Source: Papaver somniferum
Taxonomy: Eukaryota; Streptophyta; Magnoliopsida; Ranunculales; Papaveraceae
NCBI RefSeq assembly: GCF_003573695.1
Contig: NC_039359.1
Span: forward strand, 115,699,849 to 115,763,848
Direction of reading: 5' to 3'
Length of the DNA: 64,000 bases
Below are positions 10,320 to 21,715 of the stretch, piece by piece. Under the pieces are notes generated by a model that was not told where the DNA came from, ran no database searches, and saw nothing but the letters and a program-made list of their open reading frames with translations. A program made the translations under genes and the position numbers. The stretch's first letter is position 1. Each line of letters begins with the position of its first letter.

Positions 10320-11012
10320 ATTTTTTTATCCTTATCCATTTACCTTTTTTCCGTTGGGATACTCCCTATTACCTTACGTTGTCCTCTATATCATAGCTCC
10401 GAATTTGTGCACACCCAAAACAAAATAACCCTATGAGTTGATTAGGTTAAATAAAATTAGTTCTTTCATTACTTAATTTTAATCTTCAAAAGGTAATAAA
10501 AATATATGTCATATCTATGCATTGCTCAATATATAGCCTTTTCAAAACAGAAAAGAGAGATTAATTATAAAACAATTATATCATCTTAATTCGTTGTCTA
10601 TCTTATGATAAAAATGTACTAGATTAGCTTAATTTTCTTAGATATAGAAAAGAGAAATTTTTAGCAATTAAAAATAATTGTTGTTATAAACGTCTATTTA
10701 TGTTAATAATTTCTAGGGTAAACCCTCGTTTATTACCGGGATCCCTTGTGTCTATCTTATCTTATACTAATATAAAGAAAAGACCCAATTGTTTGGTGAA
10801 GCCTTATTTTTGGTGAAGTTTTTTCTTTATTACCAATATAACCTCAAATATCAATTTACAATAACATAAAAGCTAGGTATTGTACGTAATAGTGCTACTG
10901 TGGAAAGGATACATCTGCCAAATGTCAAATAGGTACGCGGAGGTTTTAGCATCGAATCCTACTGAACCCAATTCCGTGTTTCCCTCTTCTTTGTTTTTTC
11001 GATTGACGATGA
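10320..11012. other. AT-rich dispersed repeat segment
   Basis: About 10490-10700 is related to 18390-18540: 'ggtaataaaaatatatg', then 'tatctacgcattgc'-like and 'aattaaaaataattg' blocks. I see no gene. Confidence 0.5.
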
Positions 11013-11259
11013 CTCGCCGATAGAGCTGGCAAACCAAGCCAAAACCCGCGGGTTGGCCCGTCCCGTCCCGTGAAAACCCGCACCCGTCCCGGATGGTAAC
11101 TAAACAAGACGGGCGTGGGTTGTACAATTAGTGGCTTGTGAAGAAACGGGTTAACCCGTCCCGTACCGTGAAACCCGCGGTCTGGCCCGTAACCCGTAAT
11201 TTCATACCCTGCTGAAACTGAAACACGTAGCTTGTTACGTGTCACCCAAATTTCCATCG

Positions 11260-11280
11260 TATAAATCGGAAAAACCCTAA
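11260..11280 (+). promoter_or_regulatory. Captured ribosomal-protein promoter: TATA box and telo-box
   Basis: TATAAAT at 11260-11266 is followed at once by AAACCCTAA at 11272-11280. Telo-boxes near the start site are characteristic of plant ribosomal-protein genes, so the element appears to have captured regulatory DNA with the exons. Confidence 0.55.
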
Positions 11281-11731
11281 GCTTTTCTATCTTTCTTCTT
11301 CGGTTCTTCCTCTTTTTTTCTTCTTCCCTGACTCAGAGAGAGTCTCCTGAGTCCTGACGGACAGAACAACAAATTGAAGAACTATTAGATCTAGATATCA
11401 AAGGCAGTTACTTTGATCTAAAGATTCAAGGCTAGCACGTAATCAAATTTTAATTTTTGTTTTCTTCTTTATTTTTTTCTTCTAGGAATCTAGGGTTTTA
11501 CATAGGAATCCCAACAAATCTTTAATATTCTTAGTATTGTTGTGATTGTGATTCTGTGAAGATCGGTAATCTTTAATTTTCTTAATTTCATGATGTTTCA
11601 GTTCTTACCACAAAAAAAGGGTTTTTTCTTAATCTTTAAGAAGTTATTCGCAACAGAACACAGAGCCGCTGCGGAGAGATTTCTCAAGTTGAGCTTCAGA
11701 GGAAGAAGAAGAAGCGGCTGCAAATCACAAC

Positions 11732-12310
<579 letters not shown>

Positions 12311-12325
<15 letters not shown>

Positions 12326-12595
12326 ATTTTTTTAATGTGTAATGTCGATTTTGGTTTTTGGAATGCGGCATTGGGTTTGTTCTGAAGTAATTGGTAAATG
12401 CCAAAGAGGTGCATCTGAGAATCCTTGTAGCTATTCGTTCATGATGTACATTAAACTTAAACTGCTTCCATTGATCATGCATACTATTATTATCTCTATG
12501 CTTTGTGTATTAGTGGTTTAACTAGTTAGTAGCCACAGTTGTGGACTATTGTGAATTTTTTTTATGTGAAGTGTCCAATTTGGTTTTTAGCATTA
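12311..12595 (+). repeat. Diverged duplication downstream of the truncated eS26 frame
   Basis: The segment from 12311 (TGTGGACTCTGGTGAATTTT) recurs at 12540 (TGTGGACTATTGTGAATTTT) with similar following sequence. The duplication straddles the point where eS26 coding is lost and may mark the rearrangement that removed the C-terminal exon sequence. Confidence 0.6.
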
Positions 12596-13201
12596 TGCAA
12601 TGTGACAATGGATTTTTGTTTAACCACACAATATATATTTTGTGCAGGAAGTGGTTATTAATATTGTCGCACTTGGTGATACAAATTAGAAACAATGGTA
12701 TCTACAGTCTCGGTCTCGGAAGTTTATTTTCATTATTTATCAATTATCATCATGAACTGATGAAGTACTGTGTAACTGTAACTAAAGTACTTAAGTACTA
12801 AAATAAACTACTAATGACTAGTATGATAGTATCTGTGTCTGTGTTTCTTTAAATGCAAAATTAGTTTAGTTTTGCAATTTTGAGTTTTTGAATTGATATA
12901 CCAAATGAATTGGATGAATGTTAGATACTTAGGTTGTAGCTTGTAGGTTAAAGAACTTTAGATGGCCTGAATGTGGAAGGAAATAGCCCAGAAATCGATT
13001 TCTGGCGAGTTGACTCAACAAAAACCAGGTAACCCGTGAGCACCCGTGAACCCGCGAGCTTTATCCGGGACGGGCACGGGTTGGATAAATGACCACCCGT
13101 GAAGAATTTCAACCCGCAAGCTTAGGCTTGTATTAACCCGTAACCCGCGGGTTGGTCACAAGCCAGCCCCGTCCCGCCCGTTTGCCAGCTCTACTCGCCG
13201 A

Positions 13202-16039
13202 AACAAAAACAAACCAGACCAAAAGTATCGAGGAATTTTGATTTTTGATTTTTAACTTTTCCACTCTCTCGAATCCTTGAGTCCGTGTGATGATTCATTC
13301 AAAATGACGACATACCATATCTATTTGTGTTTCCATGCCAACCCTCCAACAAAAACCTGGTAATCACCGAAAGGGGAATTCAAGAACTGAAACCCAGAAC
13401 GTGAAATTTGATTAGATCACCCATGAGATTTTGAACAATTAGAGTAGCTAATTCCAGAATAACTACTTCCACTGAAAAAAAGACTTGGATCAAGTTCGGT
13501 GAGAAATCTTAACTTAGTGCACACTAAATATTTGTGAAAATTCCTTAATTTTTTTTTGTTTTGATACAATCCTTAATTTAGTACGTGTGTTCCGGAAAGA
13601 TTAGCATCATTAGGTGTTTGTTGAAATGCCATTTTTTTTTAAGTAAGTATAAATTGAAATGTATAGTCATGTGCATTGTTAATTGCGATCCAACTATAGA
13701 GAAAACACTTCCATATATTCCCCTTACTGTGTATATGTATATTGAATTGTTATCATAGGTTGATACTTGACATCATTGCCGACAATGTATGCCAAACCTC
13801 CTATACAATTAGCATTGGTAATTAGCTAATTCCGATATATTATTCTTTTAAGTATAATGGGTTTTTCCAGTTTGTGCCAGTTTGTGGAGTTATGCAATGA
13901 AAAGTTTGTTCTGCATATCTCATTGTTAATTGTATAAGCATGAACGGTCTGTTTTGCACAAAGTTATGAGCATTAAATTCGAGTGAGTACAATGTACACT
14001 CTTAATTAGTGAGTAATTTTAGGTTGTTGGATGGTAAACTCTATGTGGCAGGCGCATAGCGCGTGCGATTTTACTACGGTGAGTTAGTTAAAAAATGATT
14101 TGTTATATCTCTTTTTGATGGAGAAGAAACTAATTAGATTCTGACCCAGGGTTAGATTAGTTTAAGATAAAGGAGTATGCAAGTGGGTTTAGATTTGGGT
14201 ATTTAGATGAAGTGATATTGGAGCAAGACATGAAGAAAAATAATAATTTTGCAGTTGTTCTGCAGAGGAAGAAAAACAAGAATGGACAAATAAGGAGGAC
14301 AAGGAGGAAGAATCTGTGATATTAGGTAGGGGGATGAGTTGAAAGGTAATGAATTTTCCTTGAAAATGTTCTTCAAAGGTGTATCTATCCTTTAAGGCAT
14401 GTGATTTAGGGTCTGGGTTTTCAGGGAAAACTTGATTTTTCTGTAGAGGAATCAGTTGCTCAATATTTCCTTTGATGGATGGTATGGTGGATGCATTGGA
14501 CAACAAGATTCGTCTTGCTGTTGCTTTTATAGCTTCTAAGATTGTTTATGATCAAGTAAGTTATTCTTCCTTGTTACCAATTCATGTACATCTGTGTTCA
14601 TCTATTTTATTGTGTGGATCGAAAGCCATTAGTCCCATCAGGTTGTAAATTGTGTACCAGTGAAACCAAGTTGCTTGACCAACATTTGATATTATAGATG
14701 CAGCCAAATTTATCCTCAGATTTGTTAGCATTCTGGCATGGTGTTTCTTCCTTAACGTTGAAGGCCACCAGATTGTCCGTGAAGAAAGACTTGAGATGTT
14801 ATTGTGTGGGTTTATTTGGTTGCACTCGGGATATTATTGGGATGAGATGTTGTTGGTCGATGCTCCATATTTTTTGCTTGCATATAATAGATAGTTTGTA
14901 CCATATTATAGATATTATAAACAGTTGGTTACACATTCCAACTCAATTAGAAAAGCCTTTCCCCTAGGAAAAATTGTATCAGACTACCAACACAAGAACA
15001 TTCAACGTAGTGCTGCCCTAGCTATATCTTTTTTAAGTTTCAGATATTTTCTGACAGTATTCATGATTTATACTGAAACCATGCAAGCAACCTGAAATGT
15101 TTATGGTGTTACGACTATATCTTTTTAACTGTTGAATGGAGGTCAGAAATACTTCTATGCATGGAGCTGTTTATGTTGTTACGACTTAAAACAATGTGAG
15201 GAGGCTTTGCCGAGCCAATGAAAATTTCTTCCTTCCATGTTGCAATTTTTTTAAGTGGAATTTGCTTTTGTTGATTTGGTCAGACATGCTTTTTGTTTGA
15301 TTATAGAGATGATAGTGTTGATGGCGTGCACAGATTGCATATTTATTAATGTAAATGTGCTCAAATTAGGCATCACACCAGCTACTCTTTTCTCTCTTAG
15401 ATTTTAATCCCTATACTTTGCCACTTTATCCCCCATACCCTGCATAATTTCTGGACAATTTGGTACAAAGAAATATATTCGTCTTAGTTGTAAGACTTAT
15501 ATGTAAGGTTTTTAGACTACTTGATACTTACTTTATATGCAAGTAAATAAGGATTTGGGGTGAGAATAATCTCAAAGAGGTAACCAAGACAAATTATAAA
15601 AACCCACCAGGCATGGCTTTCCGGAAAACAGAGGACAAATGGTACTTTGCCAAGCATCAAGAGATATAGAGAGAAAATCATAAACACATTTTTGTATCGT
15701 TATTAAACACATTACCATATCTCAAAGGCATGTATTCATCATATTATATTGGTGCAGTTGCAGTTGTTTTAATGGTGAAACTATTCTGGCGAGTTCTGGA
15801 TCTATAGATCAATTAATTCACCTTTGTACTTCCCGTGAGGATAATTATTATGATGAACGATGCCATGATGCCATGTGATGGGGGTGGGACTTCCGGCGGT
15901 TGCATGAAATGTATGGCAGGCGCATCGCGCATGCATGCTATACTAGTCCCTATAAATGGAGGTTGTAATATTTGTTTATTCTGCACATTGAATAAAAATT
16001 CTTCCTCTCTTTCCCTACTTTTCTATCTTTCACACTAGT
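13202..16039. other. Mostly featureless AT-rich DNA
   Basis: Apart from a possible exon pair at 14475-14967, nothing is supported. At 15916-16040 a GC-rich short palindromic block is followed by CTATAAATGG and an AATAAA-type signal, which could be the remains of an LTR or a Helitron end. Confidence 0.4.
14475..14967 (+). pseudogene. Possible gene fragment, two exons, unknown product
   Basis: An ATG at 14475 opens MDGMVDALDNKIRLAVAF and ends at a consensus donor (CAA|GTAAGT, 14555/14556). An acceptor TTATAG at 14692-14697 precedes a second open stretch, 14698-14967. The junction is in phase. I recognise no domain and the second frame looks poorly protein-like. An overlapping minus-strand ORF (14189-14506, with NPDPKSHALKDRYTFEEHF) is an alternative reading; its C-terminus changes in copy B through an indel. 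Confidence 0.2.
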
Positions 16040-16650
16040 TGTTGGATTAATTGTTTTAACTTGGAGAACAAAAAACATATTGTGTTGAAATTATATACTC
16101 CCTCCGTCCCACTATTAAGTGACCTAGTTTAAGTTTGCACAATTTTTAAGGCAAGCAAGGAAAAAGAGTATATTTAAGCATTTTTTATAATTATATCCTT
16201 ATAGATAATAACTAGTGAAATTTTGAAATGATTTATCTCTCAAATTACACCACGGATGTTCGCAAACTTCATACCATTGAAAAGCATTTTAAAACACCTA
16301 TGTAACGAATATAAACATGTCTATCAAATTATGCATATTTCTTATATTTCTTATAATCAATTAAAAGGATAATTTTAGAAATATCTTTTGTTTAGTGATA
16401 TAGGTCACTTAATGGTGGGACAAAATCTAAAAGTAAATAGGTCATTTAATGGTGGGACGGAGGGAGTATTTAATTTATAATTAACGAAATACATATTCTA
16501 TTTTAAAACACTAGATTTTATGATAGATTATATATATGTATATATTTGGACATTATAATACAAACAAAGGAAAAGAAAAATAAATTTTGCAATATAGCTA
16601 ACTGTTTGTTAGGATTAGCCAATAAGAATATCGTTTTGACTCAATAGGAA
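16040..16650 (+). repeat. AT-rich dispersed repeat, copy 1 (interrupted by the MITE)
   Basis: Flanks of the MITE match the downstream copies. 'acttggagaacaaaaaac' before it matches 17834 and 18584. 'aaaacactagattttatga' and 'gcaatatagctaactg'-like blocks after it match 18680-18800. The MITE therefore inserted into an existing member of this family. Confidence 0.65.
16098..16466 (+). mobile_element. Stowaway MITE (Tc1/mariner), copy A
   Basis: 369 bp bounded by CTCCCTCCGTCCC and its inverted complement GGGACGGAGGGAG, with a TA target duplication at 16096-16097 and 16467-16468. The inverted similarity extends to about 30 bp with mismatches. These ends and the TA duplication are diagnostic of plant Stowaway elements. 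It has no coding capacity. Confidence 0.96.
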
Positions 16651-17281
16651 TATGCTTCAAAAAAAAGTTTAAAGTTAATTGTTTGTCAGCATTAACTGTT
16701 CTAACTGTTTGTTAGTAGTTAAGTAAATTATCTAAAAGAGGAGGAGCAGAACTGACTAGAAGCGGGAGAATAACAAACTGGTCTGACTCCGCATAAGACA
16801 AAGACCTTCTGAACTCAAACTTCCAATTTCTATTTTCCGTGATATGCTCAGCAAGACTTGTGAATTTGAATTTATCTGATTTGCAAAGCAAAGGGAAGCT
16901 TTACGTGACAAAGTATTATCAAGTCATCTGTCATGCCAAAAGGACATAAGTAAACCAGAATGTAAACTGAAAGTTGAGTTAGCTGACAGATTCTCATATT
17001 GACTCAAGTATTGGGGGAAAGAACAACAACATAGCAACAACATGATAGAGATAATTGCGGAAAATAAGAACGACACAATAGATTCATAATCTTACACACA
17101 TAAAGATACATATTCATTACACACACGGAGATGATGAGAGGCAATACAACAGATTAAAAGGAAAAAAAAAACACTAAGAACACACACTTGCACACACATT
17201 TATATTAATTACCACAACGACAATAACAACAACAATAAAATCATCACCCCTATGATTGCCTCACCAGAGGAGGCAATCAAA
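16651..17281. other. No feature seen
   Basis: AT-rich DNA with an AC-rich stretch at about 17090-17250; no gene is supported. Confidence 0.5.
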
Positions 17282-17500
17282 TCAATAATTTAAGCAATAG
17301 GAGGAGGAGGAGGATGTGGGTTTTGGTCGCCTTGAGGGGTTTTTTTTGCCACCAACGCTTTGGCCGCCTAGTGGGGGTAGGGGGTTTCTTGATATCCTGC
17401 TTCTTTCCACTTGCTTCTCGTCCGGGTGTTTATTGAGACCTTCATAATAAGTGGTGTCATGAATGGTATTTCCTGTTAGACCTATGTTTTTCTTCGACAT
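17282..17500 (-). CDS. Small ORF family member 2 (72 aa), unknown
   Basis: The minus-strand ORF opens MSKKNIGLTGNTIHDTTYYE and has HPDEKQVERSR, matching the ORF at 9767-10057 over about 37 residues. The C-terminus is a Pro/Ser-rich low-complexity tail. It is intact and unchanged in copy B (51476-51694). No domain is recognised. Upstream on the minus strand lies a repeated CT-rich leader (CTCTAACTCTC and GTTTTGCTCC repeats, about 17530-17650). Confidence 0.45.
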   Translation of the reverse strand: MSKKNIGLTGNTIHDTTYYEGLNKHPDEKQVERSRISRNPLPPLGGQSVGGKKNPSRRPKPTSSSSSYCLNY

Positions 17501-17758
17501 TCTTTTTATTTGAATTTGTTTTTAATTCTTCCGATTCTCTAACTCTCTTTCTCTAACTCTCAAACTCTCTCTATGTTTTGCTCCAACTCTTTTCGCTCTT
17601 TCTGTTTTGCTCCAACTCTTTTATGTTTTGCTCCAATTCTCTTCACTTATTCCCCTTTATGTAACCTAAAAGAGAGGTTAAAAAAATTACTCTTTTCATT
17701 TCTTTTTAACTTAATTTTAATTTTAAAATTACTCTCTTTTTTTAACTTAATTGTTAAA

Positions 17759-17880
17759 ACGGATTTTTTAACAATTAAAAATAATTGTCAGAATAATTAT
17801 CATTTATCTTTATATTTGACCAAGTGTTTTTGCTTGGAGAACAAAAAAACATATCGTGATGAAAATATACATTTAACTTA
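17759..17880 (+). repeat. 122-bp direct repeat, left arm
   Basis: Matches 18509-18630 with about two mismatches. The two arms bracket the nuclease-like ORF. The sequence belongs to the AT-rich dispersed family also seen around 16040-16650. Confidence 0.9.
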
Positions 17881-17897
17881 ATCGTTACTCTTTTCAG

Positions 17898-18380
17898 TTC
17901 TGTTATCGGGCTGGGGTGCCTGCACGGAAAGAGGTGGACTTGGGTCTTCTTGTGAACAACAGTACTTCCCTGAGACCGGCAGATGTTCTTGTGCGCAATT
18001 GGGATAACGGTCGGGACGTTTGCTTCGATGTAACGATTGTGTCTCCCTTTGTTGGGAGTAATGGTCGTACTTTGGAGGGGGGACAGGCTATCAAGGATGC
18101 CGTCAGTCACAAAAATACCAAGTATTTGGAAAAATGCACTGCGCAAGGATATGGGTTTGGTGCTTTGGCTTTCACTACTCTGGGTGAACTTGGTGACAGA
18201 ACAATAAACTTCATTCAGCGGCTTCGCAACTATATAGCTAGTCATGATGCTAACGTGCGTGTAGGTGATTTCCTTTTTCATAGGTTGAGTATGGTAGTTC
18301 AAAAAAGAGTTGGAGCCCAGCTTGTTGCTAGGCTTCCGACTAGTTTCTTGTCTAATGAGAATTCTTTCGAATTTGATTGA
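17898..18380 (+). CDS. Retroelement-associated PD-(D/E)XK-like domain, partial ORF
   Basis: The open frame has no ATG at its start. It is open from a splice-acceptor-like CTTTTCAG ending at 17897, reads FCYRAGVPARKEVDLGLL, and stops at 18378-18380 (160 codons). Conserved-looking blocks are RPADVLVRNW, GRDVCFDVTIVSPF, KNTKYLEKC and YGFGALAFTTLGELGD. From memory, this block order occurs at the C-terminus of plant reverse-transcriptase-like proteins and in eukaryotic mobile-element proteins, and its D...D-V-T/K pattern suggests a PD-(D/E)XK nuclease fold. That assignment is inference. It is less AT-rich than its surroundings, intact, and unchanged in copy B. It is probably the last exon or a captured fragment of a retroelement protein. 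Confidence 0.5.
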   Translation, partial: FCYRAGVPARKEVDLGLLVNNSTSLRPADVLVRNWDNGRDVCFDVTIVSPFVGSNGRTLEGGQAIKDAVSHKNTKYLEKCTAQGYGFGALAFTTLGELGDRTINFIQRLRNYIASHDANVRVGDFLFHRLSMVVQKRVGAQLVARLPTSFLSNENSFEFD

Positions 18381-18389
18381 ATATTTAAA

Positions 18390-18830
18390 AGGTAATAAAA
18401 ATATATGCCGTATCTACGCATTGCCTAAAATATAACCTTTCAAAATAAGGAATATATATTTAATTATCAAAACAATTATCATCTTAATTTTGTTTTTTCA
18501 AATAAAAAACGGATTTTTTGACAATTAAAAATAATTGTCAGAATAATTATCATTTATCTTTATATTTGACCAAGTATTTTTGCTTGGAGAACAAAAAAAC
18601 ATATCGTGATGAAAATATACATTTAACTTAACAAGCTAAATAAATTAATTAAAATAACTAGATACCTATTTATATTTTGAAACACTAGATTTTATGATAT
18701 ATTAGATATATATTTGTTTTCTTTTTTGGGATTACAATAAAAATAAAAGATAAGAAAAACAAGTTTTACAGTATAGTTATTTGTTTTTAGGATTAGAAAT
18801 AAGAATATTTTATTTTGTGCACACTACACA
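18390..18830 (+). repeat. AT-rich dispersed repeat, copy 3, with 122-bp right arm at 18509-18630
   Basis: 18509-18630 repeats 17759-17880. 18631-18820 resembles 16470-16650, and 18390-18540 resembles 10490-10700. The family is therefore present at least four times in 9 kb. Confidence 0.7.
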
Positions 18831-19150
18831 AAGTTGTTCTTAATTAATTTTTCAACTCAGTTACAAGGAGGGAAATATGTATATAATTAGTTCGTAACTC
18901 GAGTCCCAGTGTTTTGCTTATGATGATATATTTATGTAAGTTTTCAAGTGGCTTACCAATTCGTATGGCTTCCTTCTCTTGATCGTGTCGGATCTGTATT
19001 TAAATAACATCCACCGGCATGTAATAGATCGAATGATAGAAACAACTCAAATAGGTTCAAATGAAATAAGAGAGTCAAAACCTTGGGGGGGAGGGAATAT
19101 GATGACTTTCTAAATAGGGGTCTATAAACTAGTTACTTGTTAACAATGAC
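18831..19150. other. No feature seen
   Basis: No supported gene or repeat; ends at the poly(T) tract that marks the LINE 3' end. Confidence 0.5.
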
Positions 19151-19209
19151 TCTTTTTTTTTCTTTTTCTTTTTTGATGCAAAAGAGAAGGAATTTATGTT
19201 GAAGAAATC

Positions 19210-19614
19210 TCAAATGTCTGACATAATAAAGGACTCCAAAAAAGAAGGATATTGGATAAACCATGAACTAGACACTCCCTTTTTACGGGCATACTTAGAT
19301 AATTCATCCACACACTTATTTCTTATTTTTTTTTGTGTATGTACAAGTCCAACTATCAAAATAAACCAGTAAAGCTTGAATGTCTTCAGCAATGCCTCTA
19401 AACTCCCATGGTATAGCTGATTAGGCTGGAAATATGTCTTAAGCACTATCTTCTTCCACCCAAGAGATATAGCCCACTCCACGGCCTCCAAAACTGCGAC
19501 ACACTCAGGATATTTAAAGCTTGGAACATTACTGAAATTTTTGCATCTTGAAGCTATGTGTGTACCTGCACAGTTTCTTATTATTAGACCATATCCACCA
19601 TTTATAATAACCAA
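19210..19614 (-). pseudogene. LINE RNase H-like domain (RVT_3), copy A
   Basis: A 134-residue minus-strand frame with NGGYGLIIRNCAGT, VLEAVEWAISLGWKKI and RNKCVDELSKYARKKG, which are landmarks of the RNase H domain at the end of plant L1-type LINEs. The acidic residue usually seen after the third strand (E-T-D) is replaced (LKTYF), so catalysis is doubtful. The frame ends just before the A-rich tail. Confidence 0.78.
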
Positions 19615-20236
19615 ACAAAAAGAAGCATCTCAACTGATCTTAACAAAATCATTCAATGGGGGAGACCATTTAGGCAGAATATGAGTAGAGATTGCTTTAC
19701 TAGTTTTTCTGGAAACACTAGCATAGTTATTGAGGAACTGAATAATCTAATTCATGAGTTGTTGTCTGGAGATGAGTTTATTTCTGAAGACTAAATCGTA
19801 TCTGCACTTCCAAAGATGTCAAGCAATAGCAACCATTTTGTTTATCATAGTGTCATCAGCTGCAAACTAGCTTAGTATCCAGTCGTTCATACTAGTAAAT
19901 TGTCCTTCACTGCGCCAGTAGTGTACAATATTGAACCAGGTTTCCCTTGCAAATGGATAATACAGAAGCATACGAAGACCAGTTTCATCAACAGTTCTGC
20001 ATCTGTTGCGCTTATTATCCTCTTGCTTGAAATCCATGTTCAATCTTTCTTAGATGGGAGAATATCCTTCATACACTTCTAGATAAAGATATTGATTCTA
20101 GGAATAAACTTTAATGACCAAATCTTCTTCCAAAATGAATTTTGTGAAGTATGGTACATGTCCACTCCATGATGAGACTTCTCATTATTATAGAGGGCAT
20201 AGTAAGCAGTCTTCATTGTAAAAGTTCCATTTTTAG

Positions 20237-20605
20237 TTAAGTCCACACTAGCTTGTCCTTACTTCTCACAAGTATTCTCCTATTAAGAATAAGATGAGCA
20301 ATGTTGTTATCAAACAAACTATTAATAAGATCAGACTTCCAACAATTGTTACTTGAATCAATGAGCTCAGAGACATGAGTAACTGCCTGTGAATTAGTGA
20401 CTGTTGAAGAAGAAACTGGAACTCCATCTAAGCCTACAACCCACTTATCTTTCCATATTAAGATGTTTTTACCATCACCAAGATACCAAAAATTGTGCCT
20501 TTTTATAAAGTCAAATTCATTACCGATACTTCTCCAGCTCCAAGTAGAATCGTTTTTCTTAGAACAGTGAAGGGGAGATACATTCTTGAAGTACTTGGCC
20601 TGCAT
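20237..20605 (-). pseudogene. LINE linker region upstream of RNase H, copy A
   Basis: A 122-residue minus-strand frame with WSWRSIGNEFDFIKR and FWYLGDGKNILIWKDKWV. This matches the segment between reverse transcriptase and the zinc-finger RVT region in plant non-LTR elements (pattern G-G..i..W.D.W). Copy B carries an indel near 54500 that shortens the frame. Confidence 0.75.
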
Positions 20606-20880
20606 AGAAGAAGGGAATACTGTGTCCTCAACAATGCGTAATCTCCAAGATGGTTCAGCTAGAAGATCATGATTAAAACACTGGACATCCCTGAAATTAA
20701 GACCCCCATCTGAATAAGTTCTACAAATGCCCTTAAAGGAAGTTAGAAAAACTCCTTTCTTTGGTGGTTTGTTCCACCAAAATCTTCATTGTATAGATTT
20801 CATCTTCTTAATAGTTTCTTCAGGCAACTTGAAAGAACTCATTTGATGGACAGGTATAGTATTAAGAACATGTTTAATCA

Positions 20881-21715
20881 TCACAGATCTATCAGCCAGT
20901 GATTGCATTTTCCCATTCCACTTTGATAGTCTATGAAGCATATTATCGATAAGATGATTAATAGAGACTTTCTTTTATTTTCACCTAAAAAGAGTGAAAC
21001 ACCAAGATACCTTTCATTAGGATCCGTGGGTTTTACTTGCAAGAGACTGATGATGGCTTCACAAGCACCCTGACTCAAGTTTCTGCTAAAAGAGATGCTT
21101 GATTTCTGCTAGTTAAGAAGTTGCCCTGATGATAAAGAAAAGACCTCCATAATTTTTTGCAGCTGGTTAATATTATGGCTTGCACAAAGATTAAGCATTT
21201 ATCCGCGAATAGTAGATAGCTAATTTGTGGATCTCTTTGTGTAATTTTCATACCCTTTATCTACTTTGTCCGTTATGCAGCCACTATAGCACGTGAAAAA
21301 ACTTCCATAAAAATGATGAAATAAGTAAGGTGAAATGGGATCACCTTGACGAATCCCTCTTGAAGGATGGAAAGAAGAATATGGAGAACCATTAAGAAGG
21401 ACATAAAATTTTGTAGTACTAATACAATAGTATAGTGACACCACTGATCACCAAATGTCATTTTTTTCATGACTGCAATGAGATTATCCCACTCTATACT
21501 ATCAAAGGCTTTTGACATGTGAAGCTTTAATGCCAAGTGACTGGTGCCTTTTTTCTTTCGTTTCAGAGTATGCATAATCTTATGAGCAAGAGATATGTTA
21601 TCTGAAATCAATCTCCTAGGTACATATGCAGACTAAAGAGGAGAAATCACCTTATTAAGAATGGTCTTCAATCTTCCATTAGCTTTGAAATTAACTTGTA
21701 TAAGTCTTGATTTCT
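20881..21715 (-). pseudogene. LINE reverse transcriptase domain, inactive, copy A
   Basis: Minus-strand blocks in order: SAYVPRRLISDNISLAH, SKAFDSIEWDNLI (first catalytic Asp block), [14 protein letters not shown], then YLLFADKCL and DPNERYLGVSLF. The catalytic box normally reads FADD; here it is FADK in both copies, so the enzyme is dead. A TAG precedes SAYVPRR, where L1 elements usually have Gln, fitting CAG-to-TAG decay. Copy A also lacks one G near 21432 that copy B keeps, which splits the frame here but not there. Confidence 0.87.

Larger units (their letters stand above)
19151..21715 (-). mobile_element. 5'-truncated L1-type LINE, copy A
   Basis: On the minus strand the order is reverse transcriptase, linker/zf-RVT-like region, RNase H and poly(A). 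The A-rich tail appears as a T-rich tract at 19151-19176. Homology starts inside the reverse transcriptase (about 21715, LYKLISK), so the endonuclease and ORF1 are missing, as usual for a LINE stopped early in reverse transcription. I could not find a convincing target duplication. The frames are broken in many places. Confidence 0.85.

Noticed and set aside
10873..11257. Minus-strand ORFs with GRDG/GTGR-type repeats
   Set aside because: They read the CCCG-rich subterminal repeats of the hAT element and cross its left end.
15916..15946. Calling a Helitron
   Set aside because: Only a 3'-end-like hairpin plus CTAG is visible; no 5' end and no coding evidence, so it is kept as a weak observation only.
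17775..18302. Minus-strand 175-codon ORF
   Set aside because: It lies opposite the nuclease-like frame, which has recognisable conserved blocks; this one has none and runs into the AT-rich repeat.
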